A stretch of 64,000 nt of DNA. It comes from CAISCU01 sp051861545. Its GTDB lineage: Bacteria; Bacteroidota; Bacteroidia; UKL13-3. The position numbers and the translations under genes were made by a program. Shown one piece after another: positions 45,122 to 54,746 of the stretch; within the stretch, counting starts at the first letter, position 1; every line of letters starts with the position of its first letter. Below the pieces are notes generated by a model. It searched no databases and had not been told where the DNA came from. It saw only the letters and a list, made by a program, of their open reading frames with translations. The stretch lies in NCBI GenBank assembly GCA_051861545.1, contig JBIMKP010000016.1, forward strand, positions 24,908 through 88,907, written 5' to 3'.

Positions 45122-47896
45122 TTAAGGTTTACCTAAGTCAAAAAGTAAGGAAACATAAGCCAAACGCCCAACTCTAGGTCCACCAAAAACTTGAATAACT
45201 TTATTATTTAATAAATTACTAGCTCCAATTTTAATGGTTAATTTTTCCGAAACAAAAGCTTTATTAATTTGTGCATCCACCATTCCATATTCAGGAACAA
45301 ATCCTGTAAATTGGGGTGAGCCTTCAAAACTAAATCCTTCTTGCCATTTGTAATTAATGCTATAACCCCAATTAGAAATTTCAAGTTTTCCAATTTTTGT
45401 GTCAATATCACGTCCATTAATCCCTAAATTATATTTGTGTTCTGGCGTATTAAATGCAGGTATTAGTGGATCATTCGAACCTCTTTTATCAAGTCTATTC
45501 CAAGAATAATTTCCAGAAAAGCCAAGATATTTTTGAAAAAAGTAATTTACTCCTATTGTTAAACCTTGTGTTGTTACCACATCTTTTGCATTTGCAGATA
45601 CACGATAAACCTTCACAGAATTTACAAATGGAGATAAATCTGGCCAATCTACTTTAGCACCAATTTGGTAACCAATGAAATCATAATACCAACTGAAATA
45701 ATAACTCGCATCAACAAATATTTTTTCAGTAATGTTTCCTCTATAACCTACTTCTAAAGTTCTAACTCTTTCTGGTTTGATGGCAGCCACATTGAAATAA
45801 CTCAATCGTGAACGACCATTATTAAAGGCATCAATAACAGAACTTACAGTAACCAAGCTATCAAATCCACCTAAATTTCCTAAAAGTGTAGCTCTTCCTA
45901 CATTAAGGTTAATATATTGGTCGGTAAGAGTTGGATTACGAATGGCTGCTGATGCAGAAAATCTTAAAACATGTTTATTTATCGTATAAACTGCAGTTGC
46001 TGCCGGAGAAAATAACAAATTAAAGTTTTGATTTTTATCGGAACGAGCTGTAACACTTAGCTTCAATTGATCATCCATTAATTTTCTTTCAATACCAATA
46101 TAAACACCACCTTCTCTGTTATAAATCCTTTGGTTTTCAATTGTATCCAAGAAAATTGTGCCTCTCGAGTTTGGCGAATATAACCTGAAACTTGCTCCGG
46201 TTCTTACATCACAACCAGCCAAAATAAACTGATACTCTGCCATAGCGTGATACAAAGCTGATCTGTCAAAAAATCTAGAACCACCTTCTCTGTTAGTTCT
46301 GCTAATAATACTATTGTATGCAGAATCAAATCTAGCAGTACCTGGCTCAAAACGAGCAATTCCTCCTCTTTGATTGCTAAATGAAGTATCAGTAATTGAA
46401 CCATTTAACCAGTGGTAATAACTCAAAGAATCATAAAATTTTTCATACAAGTAATTATTTGCATAATCCTCGTAACGAACTCCCGGTGGTTGGGAGCCAA
46501 TTGGAGGTCGGATTGTTTGAATACGATTAAAAATGTATTTATTCCAGTTTTCAGAATAATCAATTGCCCAATTATTGTCTGATTTTGCAGAGTTCTGTAA
46601 AATTAATGCAGTTGAATAGGCATCGAAACTATTACCGGCGTCTTCGTTTGTTGCATAAACCCTTACGAAAAATTTGTTTTCTTTTCTAAACTCTAATCTG
46701 TTTTGAAAGAAATAAATATCCTTTAAGCTAAAGCGATTATCACCTTGATAAACCGTTGTACCATTACCAATGCTCGATGAAATAATGAATTCTTTGTCTT
46801 TGTTTACTTTAAAATGAACCGCTCCATTTAATTTCAAATTTTTCGAATTATAGTCAACCAATTGGTCTTCTTGATAGCCTTTTCTAAGTGCATGTCCATA
46901 ACCTAAATAAGACAATCCACTTTGCCTGAATCGAGAAGTTGAATACTCATCACCATAAACATTCACTGCATCATAACCACCTGGATTTTTCTCATTAACA
47001 GGAGACTGAAGTGTTGCTTCATAATTAGTTGCTTCCCAATCGCGGGCACTCATGGTGAACACATTTAGTTTATAAGCAATAAAATCTTCACCCTTTTTAT
47101 TCTTAAATACTTCAGCATAACGAATAGCCGTTTCTACCAATTTTCTTTCTCCAAAACGCATTTGCATGCTTAAACCTGGAAATTGAAATGGACTTTTACT
47201 TTGCATATTAATTACACCATTAAAAGCATTAGGACCATAATAAGCTCCGCTGGCTCCTACAATTAAATCTACTCTTTGAACATCCAATTCTGAAGCTCCT
47301 AAAAAGTTTCCAAGTGAAAAGTTCAATCCAGGACTTTGATTATCAACTCCATCAATTAATTGCAACGAACGAACTGGAGAAGTGCTATTAAATCCACGAG
47401 TATTAATAATTTTAAAACCAATACTGGCACTTGTCATGTCAACACCTTTTAATAAAGCCAAACCTTCATAAAAATTAGCAGCAGGAGTTTCTTTGATGGC
47501 AATTGCATCCATAGTTTCCACAGTAAGTGGAGCTTGTTTTTGTTTTTCTGTAATTCTCGAATCACGAATTACCACATCTCTTAGTTCCTTCGTATTTTCC
47601 CTTAGTTTAATTGTAATTGGTTTTTCAACTGAACCAACAACAATTTCATCTGGTTTATAACCAATATAAGAAACAATAAGTGTAACTGGCAAAGTTTGAC
47701 CAGCTTTTATCAAAAAAGCACCTTCATAATCGGTACCCACACCAATTTTTGTTCCTTTTATAGAAATGGTGGCACCAATTAAGGGTTCACTAGTTTTATA
47801 ATCCTTTACAAAACCTCTGATAGTTGTAGTTTGCCCTAAAGATACAAACGGCAAAAACACACATATAAATAAAATTTGAAGTAGATGTTTTTTCAA
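45122..47896 (-). CDS. TonB-dependent receptor with carboxypeptidase-regulatory N-terminus
   Basis: A 924-aa outer-membrane receptor for energised import. Signal peptide (ends VSLGQ), CarboxypepD_reg-like domain at about 22-110 (GFVKDYKTSEPLIGATISIKG), plug at about 125-250 (PLTVETMDAIAIKETPAANF, LQLIDGVDNQSPG, GASGAYYGPNAFNGVINM), then the 22-strand barrel ending VSLLFDLGKP. There is no adjacent SusD, so it is not a Sus-type glycan pair; the substrate (metal complex, vitamin, peptide) cannot be told. It lies 99 bases upstream of the T9SS hydrolase-like gene on the same strand, and the two might act together. Confidence 0.94.
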   Translation of the reverse strand: MKKHLLQILFICVFLPFVSLGQTTTIRGFVKDYKTSEPLIGATISIKGTKIGVGTDYEGAFLIKAGQTLPVTLIVSYIGYKPDEIVVGSVEKPITIKLRENTKELRDVVIRDSRITEKQKQAPLTVETMDAIAIKETPAANFYEGLALLKGVDMTSASIGFKIINTRGFNSTSPVRSLQLIDGVDNQSPGLNFSLGNFLGASELDVQRVDLIVGASGAYYGPNAFNGVINMQSKSPFQFPGLSMQMRFGERKLVETAIRYAEVFKNKKGEDFIAYKLNVFTMSARDWEATNYEATLQSPVNEKNPGGYDAVNVYGDEYSTSRFRQSGLSYLGYGHALRKGYQEDQLVDYNSKNLKLNGAVHFKVNKDKEFIISSSIGNGTTVYQGDNRFSLKDIYFFQNRLEFRKENKFFVRVYATNEDAGNSFDAYSTALILQNSAKSDNNWAIDYSENWNKYIFNRIQTIRPPIGSQPPGVRYEDYANNYLYEKFYDSLSYYHWLNGSITDTSFSNQRGGIARFEPGTARFDSAYNSIISRTNREGGSRFFDRSALYHAMAEYQFILAGCDVRTGASFRLYSPNSRGTIFLDTIENQRIYNREGGVYIGIERKLMDDQLKLSVTARSDKNQNFNLLFSPAATAVYTINKHVLRFSASAAIRNPTLTDQYINLNVGRATLLGNLGGFDSLVTVSSVIDAFNNGRSRLSYFNVAAIKPERVRTLEVGYRGNITEKIFVDASYYFSWYYDFIGYQIGAKVDWPDLSPFVNSVKVYRVSANAKDVVTTQGLTIGVNYFFQKYLGFSGNYSWNRLDKRGSNDPLIPAFNTPEHKYNLGINGRDIDTKIGKLEISNWGYSINYKWQEGFSFEGSPQFTGFVPEYGMVDAQINKAFVSEKLTIKIGASNLLNNKVIQVFGGPRVGRLAYVSLLFDLGKP

Positions 47897-48038
47897 AAGA
47901 GTCTAAATTTTAGCCAATAATAAGCATTTGGAATAAAATGCAATACAATTTGCGAAAAGTGCAAAGTAAAATTTGCAAAAAATCTTCCCTTTAGCACAGT
48001 TTTTATCAATTATTTTTTAATAATTTGAATAATCTCGA

Positions 48039-48806
48039 TTAAAAAATAAAAACCCTTTTTGCGTTATTAGTTGTGATTTCTGCAACTTGATTTAAACCAA
48101 CGGCTTTAATTTCTGCCAATTTTCTAGCTATTTCCAATAAATAAAAACTTTCATTACGTTTTCCTCTATGCGGAGCTGGTGCTAAATATGGAGCATCGGT
48201 TTCAAGAACTATATTTTCGAGTGAAATATCGGCAATTGCTTCAGCCAAACCACTATTTTTATAAGTAAGAACACCACCAATTCCTAGTAAAAATCCTAAA
48301 TCTACAATCTGTTTAGCTTGATTTGCATCACCACTAAAACAATGAAAAATTCCTCTTAATTTAGGATGAGCCATTTCTCCAATGATTTTTATAACATCTT
48401 CGTTGCTGTTTCTTGAATGTATTACAATTGGTAAATCGAGATTAATTGCCCACTGAATTTGCTTCTTAAAGGCAGAAATTTGTTGTTCCTTAAAATCAGT
48501 ACTCCAATAATAATCGAGTCCAATTTCACCAACTGCCCAAAATTTTCTTTTTTTAAACCACTTCTGAATTTGAAATAAATGTGCTTCCACATGTTCATTT
48601 ACTGAACAAGGATGTAAACCCATCATTGGAAAACAATTTTCAGGAAAATCCCATACCAAATCCAACATTGGTTGAATTGAATCGACATCAACATTGGGTA
48701 AAAACATTTGGTTTACACCATTTTTAATCGCTTTTTCAACGATAGCTTTTCTATCTTCTTTAAATTCCTCTGAATAAAGGTGTGTATGAGTATCTACAAA
48801 TTGCAT
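48039..48806 (-). CDS. TatD-family metal-dependent hydrolase
   Basis: A 255-aa TIM-barrel amidohydrolase-superfamily protein. Metal ligands are visible: HTH in FVDTHTHLYSEEF, Glu in GEIGLDYYWS, His in VIHSRNS and FHCFSG, Asp in LETDAPYLAPAPHRGKRNE. TatD members are 3'-5' DNA exonucleases or quality-control nucleases in the cytoplasm. A TATTTTCG box ends 4 bases before the ATG, so a very short leader is likely. Confidence 0.94.
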   Translation of the reverse strand: MQFVDTHTHLYSEEFKEDRKAIVEKAIKNGVNQMFLPNVDVDSIQPMLDLVWDFPENCFPMMGLHPCSVNEHVEAHLFQIQKWFKKRKFWAVGEIGLDYYWSTDFKEQQISAFKKQIQWAINLDLPIVIHSRNSNEDVIKIIGEMAHPKLRGIFHCFSGDANQAKQIVDLGFLLGIGGVLTYKNSGLAEAIADISLENIVLETDAPYLAPAPHRGKRNESFYLLEIARKLAEIKAVGLNQVAEITTNNAKRVFIF

Positions 48807-48810
48807 CGGG

Positions 48811-48818
48811 CGAAAATA
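48811..48818 (-). promoter_or_regulatory. Possible -7 box for the TatD gene
   Basis: On the minus strand TATTTTCG, one mismatch from TAnnTTTG, ending 4 bases before the ATG at 48806. No clear -33 partner was seen. Confidence 0.35.
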
Positions 48819-48844
48819 AGCTTATGAAACCGAATTCTTCATCA

Positions 48845-49957
48845 TTAATACTTCCTATTTTTCCAATCCATTTGTATTGGCAACAAATAAAAAACAGACA
48901 TCAGCAATACCATAATTTCTTGGTAAATGGCAAAGAATGGTAAATAAATCAGTGTTCCTTTTTCCTTAAGTAAATAGCTCATTCTCAAAATAAAAGCCGA
49001 TTGAATGAAAACTTTAACTAATAAGAGAATTACAGCTAATTTTAAATGTAAAAAAGCCAAAATTAAAACCGCTGGAAAATACAATCCTTGTAATAGAAAA
49101 ATAATTTTCCAAATGAAAGGTAAATCTTGAGCTCCAATCATCCATCGTTTTCGCTGGTGCATTAATTTAATAAAAACGGATTGAGCTTCCGACAAATTCA
49201 AACCATCTGATTGTAATATAGTTAGTCCTTTATAACCTGCTTTTCGAATGTATCTAAACAACTGAAAATCTTCGGTAACTGAAAAAGGAATATTTTCATA
49301 AGAGCCAGAATCAAAATAAGCCTTTTTTGAAAAGGCCATATTGTTTCCTACAGCTGTACTTTTAAGTCCTAATTGCTCAAAAGCAATAATATTTCCAAAA
49401 CCCAACATCCATTCAATTTGTTGCATTTTTGAGAAAAATGAATTGCCGAAAACCATTGTTGCATTGCTTACAATTCCATTATTAGAATCCTGCAAATGTG
49501 GTAAAGTTACTAAAATCCAATTGGGTTTAACTTGAATATCAGCATCTGTTACAAAAATTAATTCTGCTTTTGCTTCATGAACCAAATGAGCCAAAACATT
49601 TGCTTTTGCTTTTGCTGAACCTAATTTTTCGTTGATATGAATGAGTTTTAAGTTTGGGATTGAACTCATTAATTCTTCCACTATAAAAGCGGTTTTATCC
49701 TCAGAAGCATCGTTACCAATTAAAATTTCGTATTTATCTTGGGGATAATTTAATGCCTTTAGCGATAAAATACACCTTTTAATTGTGGCTTCTTCATTTC
49801 GGGCGGCCACCAAAATTGAAACAAAAGGTAAATCATTTCCAGGAATATTTTTTTGAAGTTTTGGCGATTTATAAGCCATCAACATTGCTAAAACAAGCAA
49901 TTGCAGAATTATATAAACCCAAAGTAAAAGCAGAATTGTTAATTCAAATCCAATCAT
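48845..49957 (-). CDS. Membrane-bound family 2 glycosyltransferase
   Basis: A 370-aa GT2 with an N-terminal transmembrane helix (about 5-28), a GT-A domain (VSILVAARNEEATIKRC, then EILIGNDASEDKT, the DXD site in FVTDADIQV, acceptor-loop QRKRW) and C-terminal membrane helices. Processive or lipid-linked glycan synthases have this layout. Its start overlaps the stop of the polysaccharide deacetylase by 4 bases, giving a translationally coupled pair; together they may make and trim an amino-sugar envelope glycan. The product is not known. Confidence 0.88.
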   Translation of the reverse strand: MIGFELTILLLLWVYIILQLLVLAMLMAYKSPKLQKNIPGNDLPFVSILVAARNEEATIKRCILSLKALNYPQDKYEILIGNDASEDKTAFIVEELMSSIPNLKLIHINEKLGSAKAKANVLAHLVHEAKAELIFVTDADIQVKPNWILVTLPHLQDSNNGIVSNATMVFGNSFFSKMQQIEWMLGFGNIIAFEQLGLKSTAVGNNMAFSKKAYFDSGSYENIPFSVTEDFQLFRYIRKAGYKGLTILQSDGLNLSEAQSVFIKLMHQRKRWMIGAQDLPFIWKIIFLLQGLYFPAVLILAFLHLKLAVILLLVKVFIQSAFILRMSYLLKEKGTLIYLPFFAIYQEIMVLLMSVFYLLPIQMDWKNRKY

Positions 49958-50571
49958 TTTTCGTTTGGTATTACATCAAACCTAAAACCTAATTCACTAA
50001 AATAAGTTAGTAATTCGGGTAATAATATTTGAAGGTTATGAAAAGCTTTTTCAGAATCATGAAACACAAAAATTGAACCGGGACCAGCTTTTTTCATTTG
50101 GTGAAGGCTTGCTTTGATATTTAAATTTTTCTCGTAATCACATGTCAAATGGCTCCACATAACCAATTTATATTTTTCTTTTAAAACCTTTGATTGAGAA
50201 GGTTTAATGCGTCCATAGGGTGGACGAAAAAGTGAAGATTTTATAAATTGAGAAGCTTTTTCAGTATTCAAAAAATAATCATTATCAGAAGTATTCCATC
50301 CTTTTAAATGATTAAATGTATGATTTCCAGCAGAATGACCTTGGTTTAAAATCAATTGGTAAGTTTCTGGAAATTTGGAAACATTTTCACCAACGCAAAA
50401 AAAAGTAGCTTTGGCATTAAATTTTTTTAGTTCATTCAAAACCCAAAGAGTAATTTCGGGATGCGGCCCATCGTCGAAAGTGAAGTACAACACTTTATCA
50501 TTTGTATCAACCTTCCATGTATAGGATGGAGCAAGTAGTTGAAGAAAAAGAGGTATTCTATATTTAAACAT
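49954..50571 (-). CDS. NodB-type polysaccharide deacetylase
   Basis: A 205-aa carbohydrate-esterase-4 protein. Motif 1 is FTFDDGPHPE (catalytic base and metal Asp), motif 2 HSAGNHTFNHL (metal His pair), motif 3 RPPYGR, and a later motif has FVFHDSEKA. These residues are as required for N-deacetylation of GlcNAc-containing polymers or peptidoglycan. No clear signal peptide, only a weakly hydrophobic start. Translationally coupled to the GT2, and divergently transcribed from the TolC gene. Confidence 0.92.
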   Translation of the reverse strand: MFKYRIPLFLQLLAPSYTWKVDTNDKVLYFTFDDGPHPEITLWVLNELKKFNAKATFFCVGENVSKFPETYQLILNQGHSAGNHTFNHLKGWNTSDNDYFLNTEKASQFIKSSLFRPPYGRIKPSQSKVLKEKYKLVMWSHLTCDYEKNLNIKASLHQMKKAGPGSIFVFHDSEKAFHNLQILLPELLTYFSELGFRFDVIPNEK

Positions 50572-50608
50572 TATTTTTGTTACCTTACGAAAATTAACCT
50601 AGAAAAGC

Positions 50609-52057
50609 ATGACGCTTCAAATATCAAAAAAAACAATAGGATTCGCCTCACTGTTTCTTTTGCTGATGAATCCAATCTTTGCCCAGACAGAAAAAACCTG
50701 GACATTGCAAGATTGTGTTGAACAAGCTCTAAAAAGCAATATTACTGTTCAGCAGCAGGAACTTCAAACAAAAAGTATCAAGGCAGATTACACACAAAGC
50801 AAACTTGCTATGCTCCCAAACCTAAATGGAAGTGTAAGTAACAATTGGCAAACTGGATTTGCAATTAACCCTGAAACTAATTCGGCGCAGAATAATCAAT
50901 CGTTTAGAACAAATTCATTTGGTTTAAACTCGAGTATGACGGTATTCAATGGATTGCAAAATTCAAATAATACACGCTTACAACTATCTAATTTAAAAGC
51001 TAGCGAAAAGGAATTAGAAAATACTAGAAACACAATTACCTTAAATGTATGTAATGCCTATTTAAGTGTTTTGCAAAATATTGAATTAAGAAATTCAGCA
51101 GTTTCTAGAGTAAATGCTACACGTGCTCAGGTTGAAAGACAAAAGAAAATGTTTGAATTGGGAAGTAGTAATAAAAGCAGATATCTTCAACTTAAAGCAC
51201 AATTGGCTCAAGAAGAATTGGCTTTTATAAATAGTGAAAATATTGTAATTCAATCATATTTAGAGCTTTGGTTGATGATTCAAGTTGATCCTGCTCAAAA
51301 TAATAAAATTGCCATTCCAGATACAAAAAACATGGAAATTGCAGATGAAACAAGAACTGTTGAACAGATTTATGAAGATTTTAGCAAAAAAAGTCCAGAT
51401 GTTTTAGCTACACAACAAAGAATTAGAAGCGCTGAAATTCAAAGATATATGGCATTGGGTGGTCGTTCTCCTAGAATTACTTTAGGTGCAGGACTTAATT
51501 CATTTTATACAACACAAAGCAAAGTTGGTGTAGGAACTCCTAATTTCAATAATAGAACCATTGGTTTTTGGGATAATAATGGCACCTTGGTTCAGGTTTA
51601 TACCCCTTTTCCTACTTATTCTAGTTATGAAACCAGTTCATTAAGAACTCAATTCGACCAAAATCTAGGTTCAAATGTTTCATTACAATTGAGTTTACCA
51701 ATATTTAATGGTTGGAATGTGAATACAAACATTCAAAAATCACAAATCAATAATTTAAATGCTAAACTAAACGACCAACAAATAAAAAATAACTTATTCA
51801 GAAGCATTTCTCAATCATACACGAATTTTAAATCAAGCAGAAAAAAATACGAAGCCAACCAAAGCAATTTGGATGCAAACAAAGAAGCATTTGATTTAGC
51901 TGATAAACAATTTGAGTTAGGTGCAATGAATATGGCTGATTATTTAAACACAAAAAACAACTTGATTAGAGCAGAGGCAGATTTTACACAAGCCAAATAT
52001 GAATTAATCTTTCGCAGAAAAGTATTAGACTTCTATTCTGGTAAAGCATTGTATTAA
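50609..52057 (+). CDS. TolC-family outer-membrane efflux/secretion channel
   Basis: A 482-aa outer-membrane factor. Signal peptide (ends NPIFAQ), then the TolC start WTLQDCVEQALKSNITVQQQELQ and two helical-hairpin repeats with N..L.A.LPNLNGSVS-type strands; the repeat symmetry (residues about 30-240 and 260-480) is clear. It forms a trimeric exit duct with an inner-membrane pump through the HlyD-type protein that follows. No pump gene (RND, MFS or ABC) lies in this unit; three glycan genes follow the adaptor instead. Confidence 0.92.
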   Translation: MTLQISKKTIGFASLFLLLMNPIFAQTEKTWTLQDCVEQALKSNITVQQQELQTKSIKADYTQSKLAMLPNLNGSVSNNWQTGFAINPETNSAQNNQSFRTNSFGLNSSMTVFNGLQNSNNTRLQLSNLKASEKELENTRNTITLNVCNAYLSVLQNIELRNSAVSRVNATRAQVERQKKMFELGSSNKSRYLQLKAQLAQEELAFINSENIVIQSYLELWLMIQVDPAQNNKIAIPDTKNMEIADETRTVEQIYEDFSKKSPDVLATQQRIRSAEIQRYMALGGRSPRITLGAGLNSFYTTQSKVGVGTPNFNNRTIGFWDNNGTLVQVYTPFPTYSSYETSSLRTQFDQNLGSNVSLQLSLPIFNGWNVNTNIQKSQINNLNAKLNDQQIKNNLFRSISQSYTNFKSSRKKYEANQSNLDANKEAFDLADKQFELGAMNMADYLNTKNNLIRAEADFTQAKYELIFRRKVLDFYSGKALY

Positions 52058-52075
52058 TCTTAAATTGCAAAACAA

Positions 52076-53440
52076 ATGGCATAGAAAAAGAACAATAAAA
52101 TCCTCATTTACTTAGGAATTGGAGTTGCAGTATTATTAATATTGGCAATTGTGGGCAAAAAACAAGGCTGGATTGGAAAAGATGAAGGCACAAAAATCAC
52201 AACTGCAATTGTTGAAAAACGCACATTAATTGAAACTGTTTCTGCAAATGGAAGGGTTCAACCAGAAAAAGAAGTAAAAATTAGCTCAGATGTATCTGGT
52301 GAAATCATGGAACTATATGTACATGAAGGAGATTCTGTTGTTGCCGGAAAACTTTTGGCAAGAATCGATCCTGAATTATACCAATCATCATTAGATAGAA
52401 GTGAAGCTTCTTTAAACAATACAAAAGCAAGTTTAGCTACCACAAAATCTCGTTTAGTACAAGCTCAAGCTCGTCTTACAGAAGTAAGTAAAGCTTATGA
52501 ACGCAATAAAAAAATGCACGAACAACAACTCATCTCCGATGCCGAGTTCGAAACATCTAAAAGTACTTATGATAACGCAAAAGCTGAGGTTGAGGCTGGA
52601 AAACAAGGAATTTTAGGAGCTGAATTTAGTGTAAGAAGTTTTGAAGCTAGTCTAAAAGAAGCAAGAAAAAATTTAAGTAGAACAAATATCTACGCTCCTG
52701 TTAGCGGAATAGTTTCAAAATTAAGTGTTGAAGCCGGCGAACGTGTTGTTGGAACTTCACAAATGGCAGGTACCGAAATGATGAGAATTGCCAATCTTAA
52801 CGACATGGAAGTTAGTGTAGATGTAAATGAAAACGATATTGTTAAAGTTGGATTGTACGATACAACAATGATTGAAGTAGATGCCTATCCTGGAAGAAAA
52901 TTCACCGGAATTGTGACAGAAATCGCTAACAGTGCAACTACAAATGCCGCAACTACATCAGACCAAGTAACCAATTTTGTTGTTAAAATTAGAATTCTAA
53001 GAAGCAGTTATGAGGATTTAACAAGAAAATTTGGAAAACGTAAATCTGTATTCAGACCGGGTATGAGTGCAAGCGTAGAAATTCAAACAGAAAAAGTTGT
53101 TGATGTTGTTTCAATTCCTTTAGAATCAGTTACAGTTCGTGATATCAGCGCTTTAGATACTGCTAAGATTGAAAAATCGGAAAAACCTGCAGCAACAGAA
53201 ATCAAGAAAGAAAAGAAGAATGAAGAAATTGAAGTTGTTTTCATTAAAGCTGGCGATAAATCTTCGATTAGAAAAGTAAAAACAGGTGTTCAAGATGATA
53301 AGTATATCCAAGTTTTAGAAGGAGTTTCAATGGGTGATGAGGTGATTTCTGGACCTTATTCTACCATATCTAAAACATTAAAACATGGTGATAAAGTAAG
53401 CAAAGTAAACAAAGAAGAATTATTCGAAAAGAAAGATTAG
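52076..53440 (+). CDS. HlyD/MacA-type efflux adaptor with in-frame TAG at codon 3
   Basis: A membrane-fusion protein for tripartite efflux or secretion. Read from ATG 52076 the frame is Met-Ala-TAG (52082-52084) and then continues, open, with KKNNKILIYLGIGVAVLLIL, a normal N-terminal anchor, followed by the lipoyl half (VSGEIMELYVHEGDSVVAGKLLARI), a coiled-coil hairpin of about 90 residues (SLATTKSRLVQAQARLTEV onward), the second lipoyl half (IYAPVSGIVSKLSVEAGERV), a barrel domain and an extended C-terminus. The first non-ATG start after TAG, TTG 52142, would cut the anchor in half. So either a nonsense mutation or base error (AAG to TAG), or an alternative start or readthrough. It follows TolC by 18 bases. 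Confidence 0.85.
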
Positions 53441-53447
53441 TTTAAAT

Positions 53448-54743
53448 ATGTTAAGCAAATCATTTAAAATAATCAGCTTTGCTTTTGTTAGTGTTTTATT
53501 ACTTTTTGCTACTTTAAACTTACACTCTCGAAGCGGAGAATTTAATTACCACAGTGAAATATTTTCAGACAAAGCAGGATATCAGGTTTACCTTCCTGCT
53601 TTGTTTATTTATAATTTCAACGCAACAGAATTTCCAGATAGTATAGAATTTAAAACAGGTGAAGGTTTTATTCTAAATAGAAAAAGTAATAAGATTTTTA
53701 CTAAATATCCTTCTGGCGTTGCATTTATGCAAGCTCCATTTTTTCTTGCAGCTCATGCCTATTGTAAGGTATTTGAACCAGAGAAAGCCACTGGATATTC
53801 GAGACCCTATCATTATGCAACAGATATTGCGGCTGTGGTTTATGTTTTATTGGGTTTGATATTTTTATTTCAGTTTTTAAGTTTCTACTATTCCGAAAAA
53901 ACTGTTTTTTACTCCCTACTCTTCTTCTTATTTGGAACAAATTTGTTTTACTATGCTACCAAAGAAACTGGCTTGTCACATGCCTATTCATTCTTTCTTT
54001 GTAGTATTTGGCTTCTTACTTATAAAAAGCTAATTAACAATTCTGAATACCAAAACAAATCTCTATTTATTCTTGCATTCATTAGTGGTTTGATAATATG
54101 GGTTCGACAAATCAATTTGTTATTTCTTCCATTTTTTGTTCTATTAGATGTACAAAATACTTCTACCCTTATACAACGATTCAAAACAATAGGCTTTCAA
54201 AGGTTGCGTATAATCATTGCAATAATTGGTGTAGTATTGAGTCCTCAAATTGCTTATAATTATTACCTTTTTGATTCTCCATTTGCCTACAGTTATGGCA
54301 ATGAGAGTTTTATATACAAATTCAATCCGCAGTTTAATAGCGTTTTATTTTCGTTTGAAAATGGACTTTTTGCAATGAATCCTATTCACGTTTTTACCAT
54401 ATTGGGGATGTTTCTATTGGTTAAAAACGGAAGAAATGCTTGGATTCAAATTTTGCTATTTTCATCTATTTCTTATGTTTATGCAGCTTGGTGGAGTCCG
54501 CAATTGGGCTGTGGTTTAGGGCACAGAGGATTTGTGGAATTTTATGCACTTTTCGCTTTAGCATTTACAGCAATCATTCATAAAATATTGAATCTAAAAA
54601 ACTCTGCCATCAAAATCCCCATCATTTTAATTATTATTGCCCTTATAGCTCTTAATCTGAAAATCTCATATACCTATGATGGTTGCTGGTATGGCAAAAC
54701 TATTTGGGACACAAAAGAATTTATCAGGTTAGTAATCAGTTAA
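53448..54743 (+). CDS. GT-C-like polytopic membrane protein
   Basis: A 431-aa membrane protein with about ten hydrophobic helices. An exoplasmic first loop (SDKAGYQVYLPALFIYNF) with an Asp soon after helix 1, and GTNLFYYATKETGLSHAYSFFL in the middle, resemble family 39-like glycosyltransferases that use polyprenyl-phosphate sugars. No catalytic assignment beyond that is possible. It is spaced 7 bases from the adaptor and 3 bases from the next GT2, in one unit with the dolichyl-phosphate-sugar synthase-like gene that could supply its donor. Confidence 0.68.
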   Translation: MLSKSFKIISFAFVSVLLLFATLNLHSRSGEFNYHSEIFSDKAGYQVYLPALFIYNFNATEFPDSIEFKTGEGFILNRKSNKIFTKYPSGVAFMQAPFFLAAHAYCKVFEPEKATGYSRPYHYATDIAAVVYVLLGLIFLFQFLSFYYSEKTVFYSLLFFLFGTNLFYYATKETGLSHAYSFFLCSIWLLTYKKLINNSEYQNKSLFILAFISGLIIWVRQINLLFLPFFVLLDVQNTSTLIQRFKTIGFQRLRIIIAIIGVVLSPQIAYNYYLFDSPFAYSYGNESFIYKFNPQFNSVLFSFENGLFAMNPIHVFTILGMFLLVKNGRNAWIQILLFSSISYVYAAWWSPQLGCGLGHRGFVEFYALFALAFTAIIHKILNLKNSAIKIPIILIIIALIALNLKISYTYDGCWYGKTIWDTKEFIRLVIS

Positions 54744-54746
54744 TTC

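Noticed and set aside
50539..50721. 60-codon ORF overlapping the TolC start
   Set aside because: Out of frame with TolC and overlaps the divergent deacetylase start; a shadow.
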